From CAWAVN01 sp963825075 (GTDB lineage Bacteria > Planctomycetota > Planctomycetia > Planctomycetales > Planctomycetaceae), in contig CAWGRX010000018.1 in NCBI GenBank assembly GCA_963825075.1, forward strand, positions 62,001 through 126,000: 64,000 bases of DNA. The letters are read 5' to 3'. Shown in pieces: positions 17,330-25,455 of this stretch. The position numbers were made by a program, and so were the translations under genes. The notes under the pieces are model-generated. The model made no database searches and had not been told where the DNA came from. It saw only the letters and a list, made by a program, of their open reading frames with translations. Each line of letters begins with the position of its first letter. The first letter of the stretch is position 1.

Positions 17330-17659
17330 TTAGGCGTCCAGGTCCAGGTGGGTGCCGCGCTGTTTTTGGGGGTCGGTGGAGCGCGGGGCCGGAGTTTGCC
17401 CGTCGGATGAGGGGGAGTCCGCGGGAGATGGTGGGTCTTCGTCGGAGTGATACAATTGCCGGCCGTCGGCGTCGCGGTCTTCGGATTTTTCCGACCCATG
17501 AAGCCCCGTGGCATCGGCGTTGGCTTTTTCCACAGTGAGAGCGGCGGCGGTGTCGGATTTCTCTGCTTTTTGGGCCGAGGTGTTTTTACCCGATGGCGAA
17601 ATGCCCGCGATGGAACTGGGAAGGGACTGCGGACCAAAGCCAGGGTTGATCGAACTCAT
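17330..17659 (-). CDS. Small disordered protein coupled to glgX
   Basis: 109 residues, Ser/Asp/Pro-rich and probably disordered, with a short conserved-looking middle (DADGRQLYH) and an acidic C-terminus GTHLDLDA. Small planctomycete proteins with this build are common, but the function is unknown. Its ATG overlaps, as ATGA, the stop codon that glgX would have if the frame break at 17713-17716 is corrected, which supports both that correction and the reality of this gene. Confidence 0.6.
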   Translation of the reverse strand: MSSINPGFGPQSLPSSIAGISPSGKNTSAQKAEKSDTAAALTVEKANADATGLHGSEKSEDRDADGRQLYHSDEDPPSPADSPSSDGQTPAPRSTDPQKQRGTHLDLDA

Positions 17660-19996
17660 TCCTCATCTTCCTCGATGATGGGGGGAGCGGGAGAATCCGG
17701 CTCGCTCTCTTCGGGGAGCGCTGGGTTCGGGTTCGGCATCGGCATCGGTTTCCGTTTCCGAGGCGGGTTCCGGGACGGCATCGGAAACCGGGGCGGCCGG
17801 GGGTTCTTCCTTGAGAGGCGGCGCTTGTTCCTCTTCGTGGAGCCACTTCGCGACGCGGGCCAGCGTCTTGGGCCGGAACTCTTTGAGCTGCAAGATCGCC
17901 ATCGAGCGGGCTTTGAGTTGATACCGAAACCCCTGGGTGAGCCAGCGTTTTTTGACGGTCGCGGCCCGGGTGTCGAAGACGGGCTGCCAGTACTCGTGCG
18001 GCTCGTGCCCCGGCAGCACGAACTCGATCGTCTGATGATGCGCGTTCATCAGCATCAGCACGGTGTCGCCCACGATGTGGCCGCCGTACTCGTTCACTTC
18101 ATCGAGCATCTCGCCTTCCAGTCGGACACCCACGGAGCGGACGGCTCCGGAGTTCCAATCGGGATCGGCCATCTCCTTGCCCGACGGAGCCAGCCAGAGA
18201 ATGTCCCGCGCCTGGTCGCCGCGGATTTGCCGGCCTTGGAAGAAATGCTTGCGTTTGAAGACCGGCTGCTCCCGCCAGAACGCCACGACATTGCACACGT
18301 ATTCCAAAAGTTCTTTCTGCGGTTTTTCGAGGTTCCAGTTCAGCCAACTGATTTCGTTGTCCTGGCAGTAGGCATTGTTGTTGCCCCGCTGGGTGTGGCC
18401 GACTTCATCGCCCATGCGGATCATGGGCACGCCCTGGGAGAGGAGCAGGGTCGTCAAAAAGTTCCGCTTCTGCCTTTCGCGGAGGTCGATGATGTCCCGG
18501 TTGTTCGTCGGGCCTTCGGCTCCGCAGTTCCAACTGATGTTGTGATTGTCCCCGTCTTCGTTGTTCTGGCCGTTGGCTTCGTTGTGTTTGTGGTTGTAGC
18601 TCACCAGATCGTTCAGCGAGAACCCATCATGCGAGGTGACGAAATTGATGCTCGCGTAAGGCCGGCGGCCGTTGTGTTCGTAAAGGTCGCTCGATCCGCA
18701 GAGCCTGGTCGCGAATTCCGAAACCGCGTGGCCATCGCCTTTCCAGAACGAGCGGACGGTGTCCCGGTAGCGGCCGTTCCATTCGGTCCACAAGACGGGA
18801 AAGTTCCCCACTTGATACCCGCCCTCGCCCAGGTCCCAAGGTTCCGCGATCAATTTGACCTGCGAGAGCACGGGGTCTTGATGAATAATGTCGAAGAACG
18901 CACCCAGCTTGTCGACTTCGTGAAGTTCTCGCGCGAGAGCGCTGGCCAGATCGAAGCGGAACCCATCCACGCCCATGTCCAAGACCCAATAGCGGAGGCT
19001 GTCCATGATGAGTTGCAGCACGCGCGGGCTGAGCATGTTGAGCGTGTTCCCGCAGCCGGTGTAGTCCATATAATACCGGCGGTTGTTGGGGACGAGGCGA
19101 TAGTAGGAGGCGTTGTCGATCCCGCGGAGCGTGAGCGTGGGGCCGTGGTGGTTGCCTTCGCCGGTGTGGTTATAGACCACGTCGAGGATGACTTCGAGGC
19201 CCGCCTTGTGGAGCGTTTTGACCATCTGCTTGAACTCGCGGATGGCTTCGCGGGGCGACCGGCTGGCGGCATACCGCAGTTCCGGGGCGAAAAAGGACAG
19301 AGTATTATAGCCCCAATAATTGCACAGCCCGCGTTCCACGAGATGCCGATCGTTGACGTTGTGGTGCACCGGCATCAATTCGATCGCGGTCACGCCCAGC
19401 TTCTTGAAATGCTTAATCGCCGCCTTGGACGCGAGGCCCGCATAAGTCCCCCGCAGCTTTTCGGGCACGTCGGGGTGCAGCATCGTAAAGCCCCGCACGT
19501 GGGTTTCGTAAATGATCGTCTTATGCCAAGGTGTATGCGGCTTTTGAGACCGGCCCCAGCGGAAGGAGGGATTCGTCACCACCGCCAAGGGGGCGCAGTC
19601 GGCGTTGTCGCGGTCGTCAAACGACAGGTCGCCGTCGGGATGGCCGATGCGGTAGCCGAACATCGTATCCGACCAGCGAATATCGCGGCCGATGGCTTTG
19701 GCGTAAGGGTCCAAAACAATCTTGTGCGGATTGAAGCGGTGGCCGTGCTTGGGGGTATAGGGCCCGTGCACGCGGTAGCCGTAGAGCTGGCCGGGCGTCA
19801 CGTCGGGGACGTAGCAGTGCCAAACCAGGTCGGTCTGCTCGACGAGGGGAATGCAGTGCGTTTCCTTGCGGTCTTTGATCGAATCGAACAGGCACAGTTC
19901 GACCCGCGTGGCATGCTCGGAGTACAGCGCGAAGTTGACCCCCGCTCCATCCCAGGTGGCCCCCAACGGGTGCGGTTTTCCCGGCCAGACTCTCAT
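17656..19996 (-). CDS. glgX: Glycogen debranching enzyme GlgX
   Basis: GH13 isoamylase-type enzyme hydrolysing alpha-1,6 branches of glycogen. The N-terminal CBM48-like part starts RVWPGKPHPLGATWDGAGVN. GH13 sites are present: nucleophile Asp in DGFRFDLAS (about residue 346), acid Glu in LIAEPWD (about 384) and the third Asp in VTSHDGFS (about 455). Near the end a run of four C (plus strand G 17713-17716) shifts the frame: as read, the protein ends in a basic RAGFSRSPHHRGR at 17663; with one C removed it ends in an acidic PEESEPDSPAPPIIEEDEE and a stop at 17656 that overlaps the next start. The C-terminal tail of about 70 residues is an acidic extension beyond the enzyme core. Confidence 0.93.
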
Positions 19997-20308
19997 GCTG
20001 AATTCTCCTGGCGTATTCTATTGGTCCGTCCGAGCAAAATCTTCGGGTTGCGTGTCAATCCAACCAATGCGGTCTGAGCGATTCCAAGTGAGGATAGAGG
20101 TCTGGAATGGAGGATAGCAAGACGAATGGCAGATAGCTCTTTCAATCCTCCATCCTCGCTCACACCTTGGACATCGCGTCAATTCGATCTGACGCCCAAA
20201 CCCGAAAATTTGGCATTAACAAACCACTACTCGCCCCGGTTTTTGTCATTTTCCCTGGATTTTGATGAACCGGACGCTAGCGCATGCCGGCTGATTTTTT
20301 CAGCCGTC
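19997..20308. other. Gap upstream of glgX
   Basis: About 310 bases between glgX and the fabF stop on the minus strand. It contains a short inverted pair near 20093-20155 (GAGGATAGAGG-like and CCTCCATCCTC) and, at 20268-20300, a compact fragment of the dispersed GACGCTAGCGCATGCCGGCT repeat. No gene is visible. Confidence 0.4.
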
Positions 20309-21592
20309 TCAAGCGGCGAACTTGCCGAAGATCAGCGAGATGTTCTGGCCGCCGAAGCCGAAGCTGTTGGAGAGCGCATGCGTGACGGTTTGCTCCCGCG
20401 CGGCGTTGGGGACGTAATCCAGATCGCAATCGGGATCGGGTGTTTCGTAGTTGGTCGTGGGCGGCAGGATGCCGTCACGGATCGCCAAGAGGCAGGCGAT
20501 TGCTTCCACGCTGCCGGCGGCGGCGATGAGATGGCCCATCATGCTCTTGATGCTGGAGACGGGCGTGGACTTGGCATCAGCTCCGAGCACCTGCTTGATT
20601 GCGGAAGTCTCCACGCGGTCGTTGACGGCCGTGCTTGTCCCGTGGGCGTTGATATAACCGATCTGATCGGTATTCAACCCCGCGTCTTTGAGCGCATGCG
20701 AAATGCACGACACCGCGCCCCGGCCTTCGGGATGAATGTCGGTGATCGCATAGGCATCCGCGCTCGTGCCGTAGCCGAGAATCTCGCCGTAGATCTGTGC
20801 CCCACGCTTTTTCGCGTGCTCCAGTTCTTCGAGGATCAACATGCCCGCGCCTTCGCCCAGGACAAAACCATCGCGGTTCTTGTCGAACGGCCGGGAGGCT
20901 TTGGGGGGATGGGCGTTGTTTGTCGAGAGGGCGGTGAGCAAATTGAAGCCGGTCACGCCGAAGGGGTGAATCATGCTGTGCGCTCCGCCGGAGAGCATCA
21001 CGTCCGCATCGCCCCGGCGGATGATTTCGGTCGCTTCGCCGATGGCCTGGCTCGAAGCGGCGCACGCGGTCAGGCAGTTGAGGTTCGGCCCCTGGGCGTG
21101 GAACAGGCTCGCCAAATGCCCGGCGGTGCGGTTGGGTTCTTGTTCCAATTCCTCCTGCGGATTGAGCATCGAAAGCGCGCATTCGGTGAACTTGGAGAGA
21201 TCGACCTCGCCGTCCACATAGGACTGGGCGACCATGCTCATAAACAGCGGGAAATCCTGCTGGCCTTCGCCGGCTCCTAGATAAACTCCGAACCGCGTGG
21301 GATCGAGATCAATCTCCGGAAGGCCCGCATCGTGGACCGCCTGATGAGCCGCCCCAATGGCAAAGCGAATGTTCCGCCCCGCATGCTCGAAGCGGGCGGG
21401 GTCTTGGGCGTATGCGCGAAAGTCGTAGCCTTTGACCTCCCCGGCGATCCGGGTGGGGAAGTTAGCGGCATCGAAGTGCGTAATGTTCGCGATCCCGCTC
21501 CGCGATTCGCGAAGCGATTCCCACATCGCAGGGACATCATTTCCGACCGGGGTCACACAGCCCAGGCCCGTCACCACCACTCGGCGTCTCAT
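20309..21592 (-). CDS. fabF: Beta-ketoacyl-ACP synthase (FabF-type)
   Basis: 427 residues, condensing enzyme of type II fatty acid synthesis. Catalytic Cys 177 in NCLTACAASSQAIGEA, His 317 in INAHGTSTAVND and His 354 in SSIKSMMGH are all present, with the terminal NSFGFGGQN glycine loop. Residues about 108-158 (QQDFPLF to QEPNRTAG) form an insertion relative to E. coli FabF and are enriched in acidic residues. It is the last of five minus-strand genes of the set and begins 15 bases after FabZ. Confidence 0.93.
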   Translation of the reverse strand: MRRRVVVTGLGCVTPVGNDVPAMWESLRESRSGIANITHFDAANFPTRIAGEVKGYDFRAYAQDPARFEHAGRNIRFAIGAAHQAVHDAGLPEIDLDPTRFGVYLGAGEGQQDFPLFMSMVAQSYVDGEVDLSKFTECALSMLNPQEELEQEPNRTAGHLASLFHAQGPNLNCLTACAASSQAIGEATEIIRRGDADVMLSGGAHSMIHPFGVTGFNLLTALSTNNAHPPKASRPFDKNRDGFVLGEGAGMLILEELEHAKKRGAQIYGEILGYGTSADAYAITDIHPEGRGAVSCISHALKDAGLNTDQIGYINAHGTSTAVNDRVETSAIKQVLGADAKSTPVSSIKSMMGHLIAAAGSVEAIACLLAIRDGILPPTTNYETPDPDCDLDYVPNAAREQTVTHALSNSFGFGGQNISLIFGKFAA

Positions 21593-21607
21593 GGATTTGG
21601 CTCGTCT

Positions 21608-22096
21608 CTATGATTGTGAAATACCATTGCCGGCTTTGCCGACGTCGAGGACGCTTAATAAACCGGTTGAAAACACAAAGTTCTTTTGATCGACGGCTGC
21701 AAGTTCGGGATCGCTTTGATCCAGATGGGCGAACATGATTTCCGCCTCGGCGACCAGCCGACTGCCCACGTGAGCTTTGCATTCCACTGTGCCACCTTCG
21801 TCGCGGACATCGAGGAGGCGGGCCTCATAAATCAACGTGTCGCCCGGACAGGCCCAGCTGTGGAACGTGACCTTGGGGACCTTGGCGAGAATCACGATGT
21901 GCCGAAAGTCGTTGGCTTCGCCCAGCAGAATCCCGCCGGTCTGGGCCATGCCTTCGATCATCAGCGACCCCGGCATCACCGGAAAGCCCGGAAAATGATC
22001 GTGCAAATGCTCCTCGGCCAAGGTGATGTTCTTCACGGCCATGGCACGGGAGCCGCTTTCGAATTCGAGGAATCGGTCAATCCAAACCCAGCGCAT
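21608..22096 (-). CDS. fabZ: 3-hydroxyacyl-ACP dehydratase (FabZ-type)
   Basis: About 162 residues, single hot-dog fold. The active-site helix is HFPGFPVMPGSLMIEGMAQ, with the catalytic His in DHFPGFP and the Glu in MIEGMAQ; FHSWACPGDTLIYEARLL follows. The Met at 22096 is preferred; a TTG at 22108 is possible. It dehydrates beta-hydroxyacyl-ACP to trans-2-enoyl-ACP. A second member of the family is encoded at 23882-24388. Confidence 0.9.
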   Translation of the reverse strand: MRWVWIDRFLEFESGSRAMAVKNITLAEEHLHDHFPGFPVMPGSLMIEGMAQTGGILLGEANDFRHIVILAKVPKVTFHSWACPGDTLIYEARLLDVRDEGGTVECKAHVGSRLVAEAEIMFAHLDQSDPELAAVDQKNFVFSTGLLSVLDVGKAGNGISQS

Positions 22097-22216
22097 CGTG
22101 TACAACAATCTGAAAGGTCAACCGAGGCCAGCGCCCTGCGGCTAAATGATTGTAACGCCCCGTCCAATTATTAGCCGAAACGCGCTAGCGTCGGTTTTGA
22201 ACCGGGGCTAGCGCCC
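22097..22216 (+). repeat. Interrupted copy of the dispersed repeat, left part
   Basis: Contains fragments CCAGCGCCCTGCGGCTAA and then ATTATTAGCCGAAACGCGCTAGCG and GAACCGGGGCTAGCGCC. The repeat is cut at 22216 by the inverted-repeat element at 22217-22374 and resumes with GCTAGCCGCCCTGCGGATAA at 22375. Confidence 0.65.
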
Positions 22217-22374
22217 CTGTCTATTACCCACAAGTCATAAGTCGTTTTTTGAAAAAGACTTACAGAGATTTATACACACGGACACTAAACGACACAACCC
22301 CTTGAAATTCATGGAGTTAAAACATCAGTGATCGTTGATATGTCCCCTCTCTCGGACTTGTGGGTAATAGACAG
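22217..22374. mobile_element. 158-bp element with 20-bp perfect inverted ends
   Basis: The left end CTGTCTATTACCCACAAGTC (22217-22236) is exactly reverse complementary to the right end at 22355-22374. The interior (about 118 bases) is AT-rich compared with its surroundings and has no gene; near its left side is a further small stem AAGTC-GTTTTTT/GAAAAA-GACTT. It is inserted in a dispersed repeat: flanks are GCTAGCGCCC on the left and GCTAGCCGCCC on the right, compatible with an imperfect target duplication. A miniature inverted-repeat element mobilised by a transposase encoded elsewhere is the simplest reading. Confidence 0.8.
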
Positions 22375-22522
22375 GCTAGCCGCCCTGCGGATAATGATAG
22401 TGAGAACATCTGCGATTATTAGCCGAAACGCGCTAGCGTCGGTTTTGAACCGGGGCCGGACCACCCTGCGGGCGGTGCCCCCCTGCGGCTAATAAATGCA
22501 ACAATTATTTGTGTAACGATTC
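22375..22522 (+). repeat. Dispersed repeat, copy 3
   Basis: Right remainder of the interrupted copy to about 22395, then a further full copy with AGCCGAAACGCGCTAGCG, GGGCCGGACCACCCTGCGGG and TGCGGCTAATAAATGCAAC, ending just before the ACP stop codon. Separates the ACP gene from fabZ. Confidence 0.65.
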
Positions 22523-22921
22523 TCAGGCGGCTTTGGATTCGCCTAGTTTCTGGTCCAGGAAGTTGACCACCGACTGCACCGTGAACAAATCCGGGATGTT
22601 TTCCACACGGGGGTCGGCGGCGAGTTTGTCAATGTCGGTGTGCGGCAGCCGTTCGCGAAGAGCGTTAATCCCAACTTGGGTGAGCCGGCCGTCTTCGACA
22701 TACCCCGCGTCCGAGCCGGTGAGGTTTTCCGGGAAGAGTTCGCCGCGGGGGATTTTGATGTCGAAACTCTTTTCCAGGCGGAACACGATGTCGAGGAAGT
22801 CGATGGACTCGGCCCCCAGATCGCCTTGTAAGGTGGCTTCGGGCGTCACCTCGTCATCATCGACGCCGAGGGCGTCCACCAGGACTTCTTGAACTTTCGC
22901 GAAGGTTTCACTCGTCGGCAT
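22523..22921 (-). CDS. Acyl carrier protein, long form
   Basis: 132 residues. The phosphopantetheine attachment Ser 39 is in GDLGAESIDFLDIVFRLEK. ACPs are usually about 80 residues; here about 40 extra residues (PENLTGSDAGYVEDGRLTQ region, about 64-105) are inserted before the last helix, FTVQSVVNFLDQKL. AAGGAG lies ten bases before the ATG. It carries the growing acyl chain for the FabG, FabZ and FabF enzymes encoded beside it. The long loop suggests a dedicated carrier, separate from the housekeeping ACP. Confidence 0.9.
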   Translation of the reverse strand: MPTSETFAKVQEVLVDALGVDDDEVTPEATLQGDLGAESIDFLDIVFRLEKSFDIKIPRGELFPENLTGSDAGYVEDGRLTQVGINALRERLPHTDIDKLAADPRVENIPDLFTVQSVVNFLDQKLGESKAA

Positions 22922-23070
22922 GCGTCACATCTCCTTATGTGATTTTTTGAGCCGGCGTTTGAAGTCGCCGGCCTCTCCCAAATTCCGTTTTGGTTTAAAA
23001 ACGTGTTTCAATAAAGACCAAGACCGGCGGCTAGCCACCCAGAGGGTACCCGGCCGCTCACTTTGGCGGT

Positions 23071-23823
23071 TTACAGGCCGCCGAGGGTTAATCCGCCATC
23101 CACCGTCAACACGTGTCCCGTGATGTAAGAGGATTCCTCCGCGGCCAAAAACAGGACGGCGTTGGCGATGTCTTCCGGTTTGCCCAGTCGTTTGACGGGG
23201 ATTTGTTTTTTGATCTGGTCTCCGGCGGCGCTGACCACCGATTCCGTCATGTCGGTTTCGATGAAACCCGGAGCGACGGCGTTGACGGTGATGCCGCGTT
23301 TGGCGATTTCGGTCGCCAAACATCGCGTGAACCCCTCGATGCCGCCTTTGCTCGCCGCATAGTTGCATTGACCCGGATTGGCGGTGTGAGCGGCCACGCT
23401 CGACATATTGATAATTCGGCCATAACGGGCCGACATCATTGGCCGCATCGCGGATTGGCAGAAGTTATAGACGCTTGTCAGATTTGTGTCGATAACTTCT
23501 TGCCAATTTTCCGGCTTCATCACGGCGAGAAGCCCGTCCCGAATCACGCCGGCGTTGTTGACCAGAATATCCAGTTTGCCCCACTTCTCTAAAACTTCGT
23601 TGATGGCGCGGTCGGCGTCCTCTTTGTTCGCGACGTTGCCTTGGATCGCCATCGCCTCGCGCTGATCGAGTTCCAATTCCTTTACCAATGCTGCGGCGGT
23701 TTCCTGGCTGGAGCGATAGACGAAAGCGACTTTGGCGCCTTCATTTGCAAGCGCCCAGACGATTGCCTTGCCGATGCCCCGGCTGCCGCCCGTGACCAAA
23801 GCCGTCCGTCCCGCCAGTTTCAT
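23071..23823 (-). CDS. fabG: 3-oxoacyl-ACP reductase FabG
   Basis: 250-residue short-chain dehydrogenase. The cofactor loop is ALVTGGSRGIGKAIVWALA, then the NNAG motif (ILVNNAGVIRDGLL), catalytic Ser/Tyr/Lys in INMSSVAAHTANPGQCNYAASKGG, and a C-terminal ITGHVLTVDGGLTLGGL. NADPH preference is suggested by the Arg of GGSRGIG and the basic residue after strand two. It reduces beta-ketoacyl-ACP. AAAGGA lies upstream of the ATG. Same-strand neighbours are ACP and the dehydratase genes. Confidence 0.93.
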   Translation of the reverse strand: MKLAGRTALVTGGSRGIGKAIVWALANEGAKVAFVYRSSQETAAALVKELELDQREAMAIQGNVANKEDADRAINEVLEKWGKLDILVNNAGVIRDGLLAVMKPENWQEVIDTNLTSVYNFCQSAMRPMMSARYGRIINMSSVAAHTANPGQCNYAASKGGIEGFTRCLATEIAKRGITVNAVAPGFIETDMTESVVSAAGDQIKKQIPVKRLGKPEDIANAVLFLAAEESSYITGHVLTVDGGLTLGGL

Positions 23824-23881
23824 TGTGCTTGTCCTTTGTGGTTTGTCCGCCGAAATTCTGCTGCCCTAAGTCGGAAATTGG

Positions 23882-24388
23882 TCATTGGTGCTTGGTCATT
23901 GGGATTTTTTCGGGACAGACTTGTCGCCAAAGGGTTTGAAATTCCGCGATCTGGCGTTTGTCGGATTGGGCCATCTCGGGGTTTTGTTCCGCGAGATTGC
24001 GTTGCTCCAAGGTGATCCTGGCACTCACGGCGGAGGACGATTCGCTTCCCGAAACCGCCAAGCCTTCCGCCTTGAAGGTGTATTCCCGCTCGGACCTTTT
24101 GTGCACCGTCGAGGTGACCTTCAGCGTCATGCCCGGCTTCATAAAGTTGTTGAACTTAAGGGCTTTCGCCTCTTTGAGCAAAATCGTGCTGAACCGGAAA
24201 TCCTCGGTAATTCGCATCAGCCAGGCACTGGTCTGCACCAAAGATTCCAACATCAACACGCCCGGCATCACCGGGAAGCCGGGAAAATGGTCCGCCAGAT
24301 ATTCTTCTGCCAGCGAAAGGTTTTTCTCGCCGGCAATCGATTCTCCCGCCTCGAAGGCCGTAATCCGATCGACCAACAAAAAGCGCAT
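23882..24388 (-). CDS. Second FabZ/FabA-type hydroxyacyl dehydratase
   Basis: 168 residues from the ATG at 24388, with AGGA just upstream; the frame is open further upstream but that part looks non-coding. Hot-dog fold with DHFPGFPVMPGVLMLESLVQ, where the active His is kept and the acidic residue is in MLESLVQ. FKAEGLAVSGSESSSAVSAR follows, and a C-terminal tail of about 25 polar residues extends past the fold. First gene of the five-gene minus-strand set. Two dehydratases in one set suggests different chain-length or isomerisation roles, which is inference. Confidence 0.85.
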   Translation of the reverse strand: MRFLLVDRITAFEAGESIAGEKNLSLAEEYLADHFPGFPVMPGVLMLESLVQTSAWLMRITEDFRFSTILLKEAKALKFNNFMKPGMTLKVTSTVHKRSEREYTFKAEGLAVSGSESSSAVSARITLEQRNLAEQNPEMAQSDKRQIAEFQTLWRQVCPEKIPMTKHQ

Positions 24389-24631
24389 GCATCCTATCCG
24401 CTGGAAGAGATCGTAAAAATTTAACGAAAGGGGAGTATAGTTCAACCAGAAAATCTCCACAACCCCCATAATCATCACACTGAAGCGGCAGGGAAAGATG
24501 GGCAGGATGGACTCCGGCCTTTCCCGACGACTTTTGACCTAAACTAGCACAAGCACAATGATAGCGAGTCTCTTCCGCCATCAAACAACGGACCTGGCGG
24601 GAGAGGATTTGATCAACTTTCCCCACTTCCA

Positions 24632-25222
24632 ATGTTCATGCCTTCCCCGATTTACAACTTGCCGCCACTGAAGACGCCAGAGCCGGAATCCCTCCGCAGT
24701 CGGCTCGAACAGAGCCTGTTGCTACTGACCGAACTCTGCGAAGCCGACGCCGCGATTCCTCAGCGAGCTTCCCAAAAATCCGAATGCCCGAACGAAGAGA
24801 AAGCCGGCAGGACCAAGTCCGGTCGCTCGGTTCCGGCGGGTTCGCCGGATCGGCGGGCGTTTCCGCGGCGGGAGGGCAATTGCCGAGTCGCTGTCTGCCG
24901 GCTGTCGGAGGAAGACCGGTTCCTCACGCCGCAGCAAATCGAATGGCGGCTGCACGCAACGACGCTCAAAGGGACGCTCGCAGACTTGAGCCTCAGCGGG
25001 GCGGCCGTGTTATTGGAGCATCCGCTGCCCGCGGGCGAAACGGTGATCCTCCGCTTGTTTTGCCCGCGCCGCGACACCCATGTCGATCAGCGGGCGACCA
25101 TCGTCAGCAGCCTGGCCGATCCGGCGGGTGAAAACCGGCTGATGTGCCAATTCTGCCAAAGGCTTTCGCTGGAACAAGTCAGTTTTTTCAGCCGGTTTCT
25201 GAACGATGCCGATTTGATGTAA
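24632..25222 (+). CDS. PilZ domain protein
   Basis: About 196 residues. The N-terminal 70 residues are charged and variable. The PilZ domain follows with RRAFPRREGNCRVAV (the RxxxR c-di-GMP contact), then LADLSLSGAAVLLEHPLPAG (the DxSxxG contact) and MCQFCQRLSLEQVSFFSRFL at the end. Both signature parts are present, so cyclic di-GMP binding is probable. Starts at 24632 or at a second ATG six bases later. Divergent from the dehydratase gene. Confidence 0.85.
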   Translation: MFMPSPIYNLPPLKTPEPESLRSRLEQSLLLLTELCEADAAIPQRASQKSECPNEEKAGRTKSGRSVPAGSPDRRAFPRREGNCRVAVCRLSEEDRFLTPQQIEWRLHATTLKGTLADLSLSGAAVLLEHPLPAGETVILRLFCPRRDTHVDQRATIVSSLADPAGENRLMCQFCQRLSLEQVSFFSRFLNDADLM

Positions 25223-25455
25223 GCTAAGAGATTTGGAGAACTCTCCCAGGGTAATCTCCCCAGCCTCAGACGCAAACTCGCGGCCTTCCCCATCGAATCG
25301 GCAGAAATTCCAAACGCCGTCTGTCATCCGCTGTTGCGATGCTTTAGAATGGTCTAGCGACCGTCCCGGCAACTATCGAGGGAGACGTTTGCCCGGGGCC
25401 GTGGGTTGGACAATCCACACGGAGGGCGGTTTCTCGTTCAGAAGCAGCGTTACAC

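Noticed and set aside
17447..20077. Long plus-strand open frame of about 876 codons opposite glgX
   Set aside because: Opposite strand of a well conserved gene; Val/Ala/Gly/Arg-rich product without motifs, an effect of GC-rich codon use.
22400..22522. Possible riboswitch or RNA gene from the strong palindromes
   Set aside because: The same palindromic blocks occur in many gaps, so this is the dispersed repeat family.
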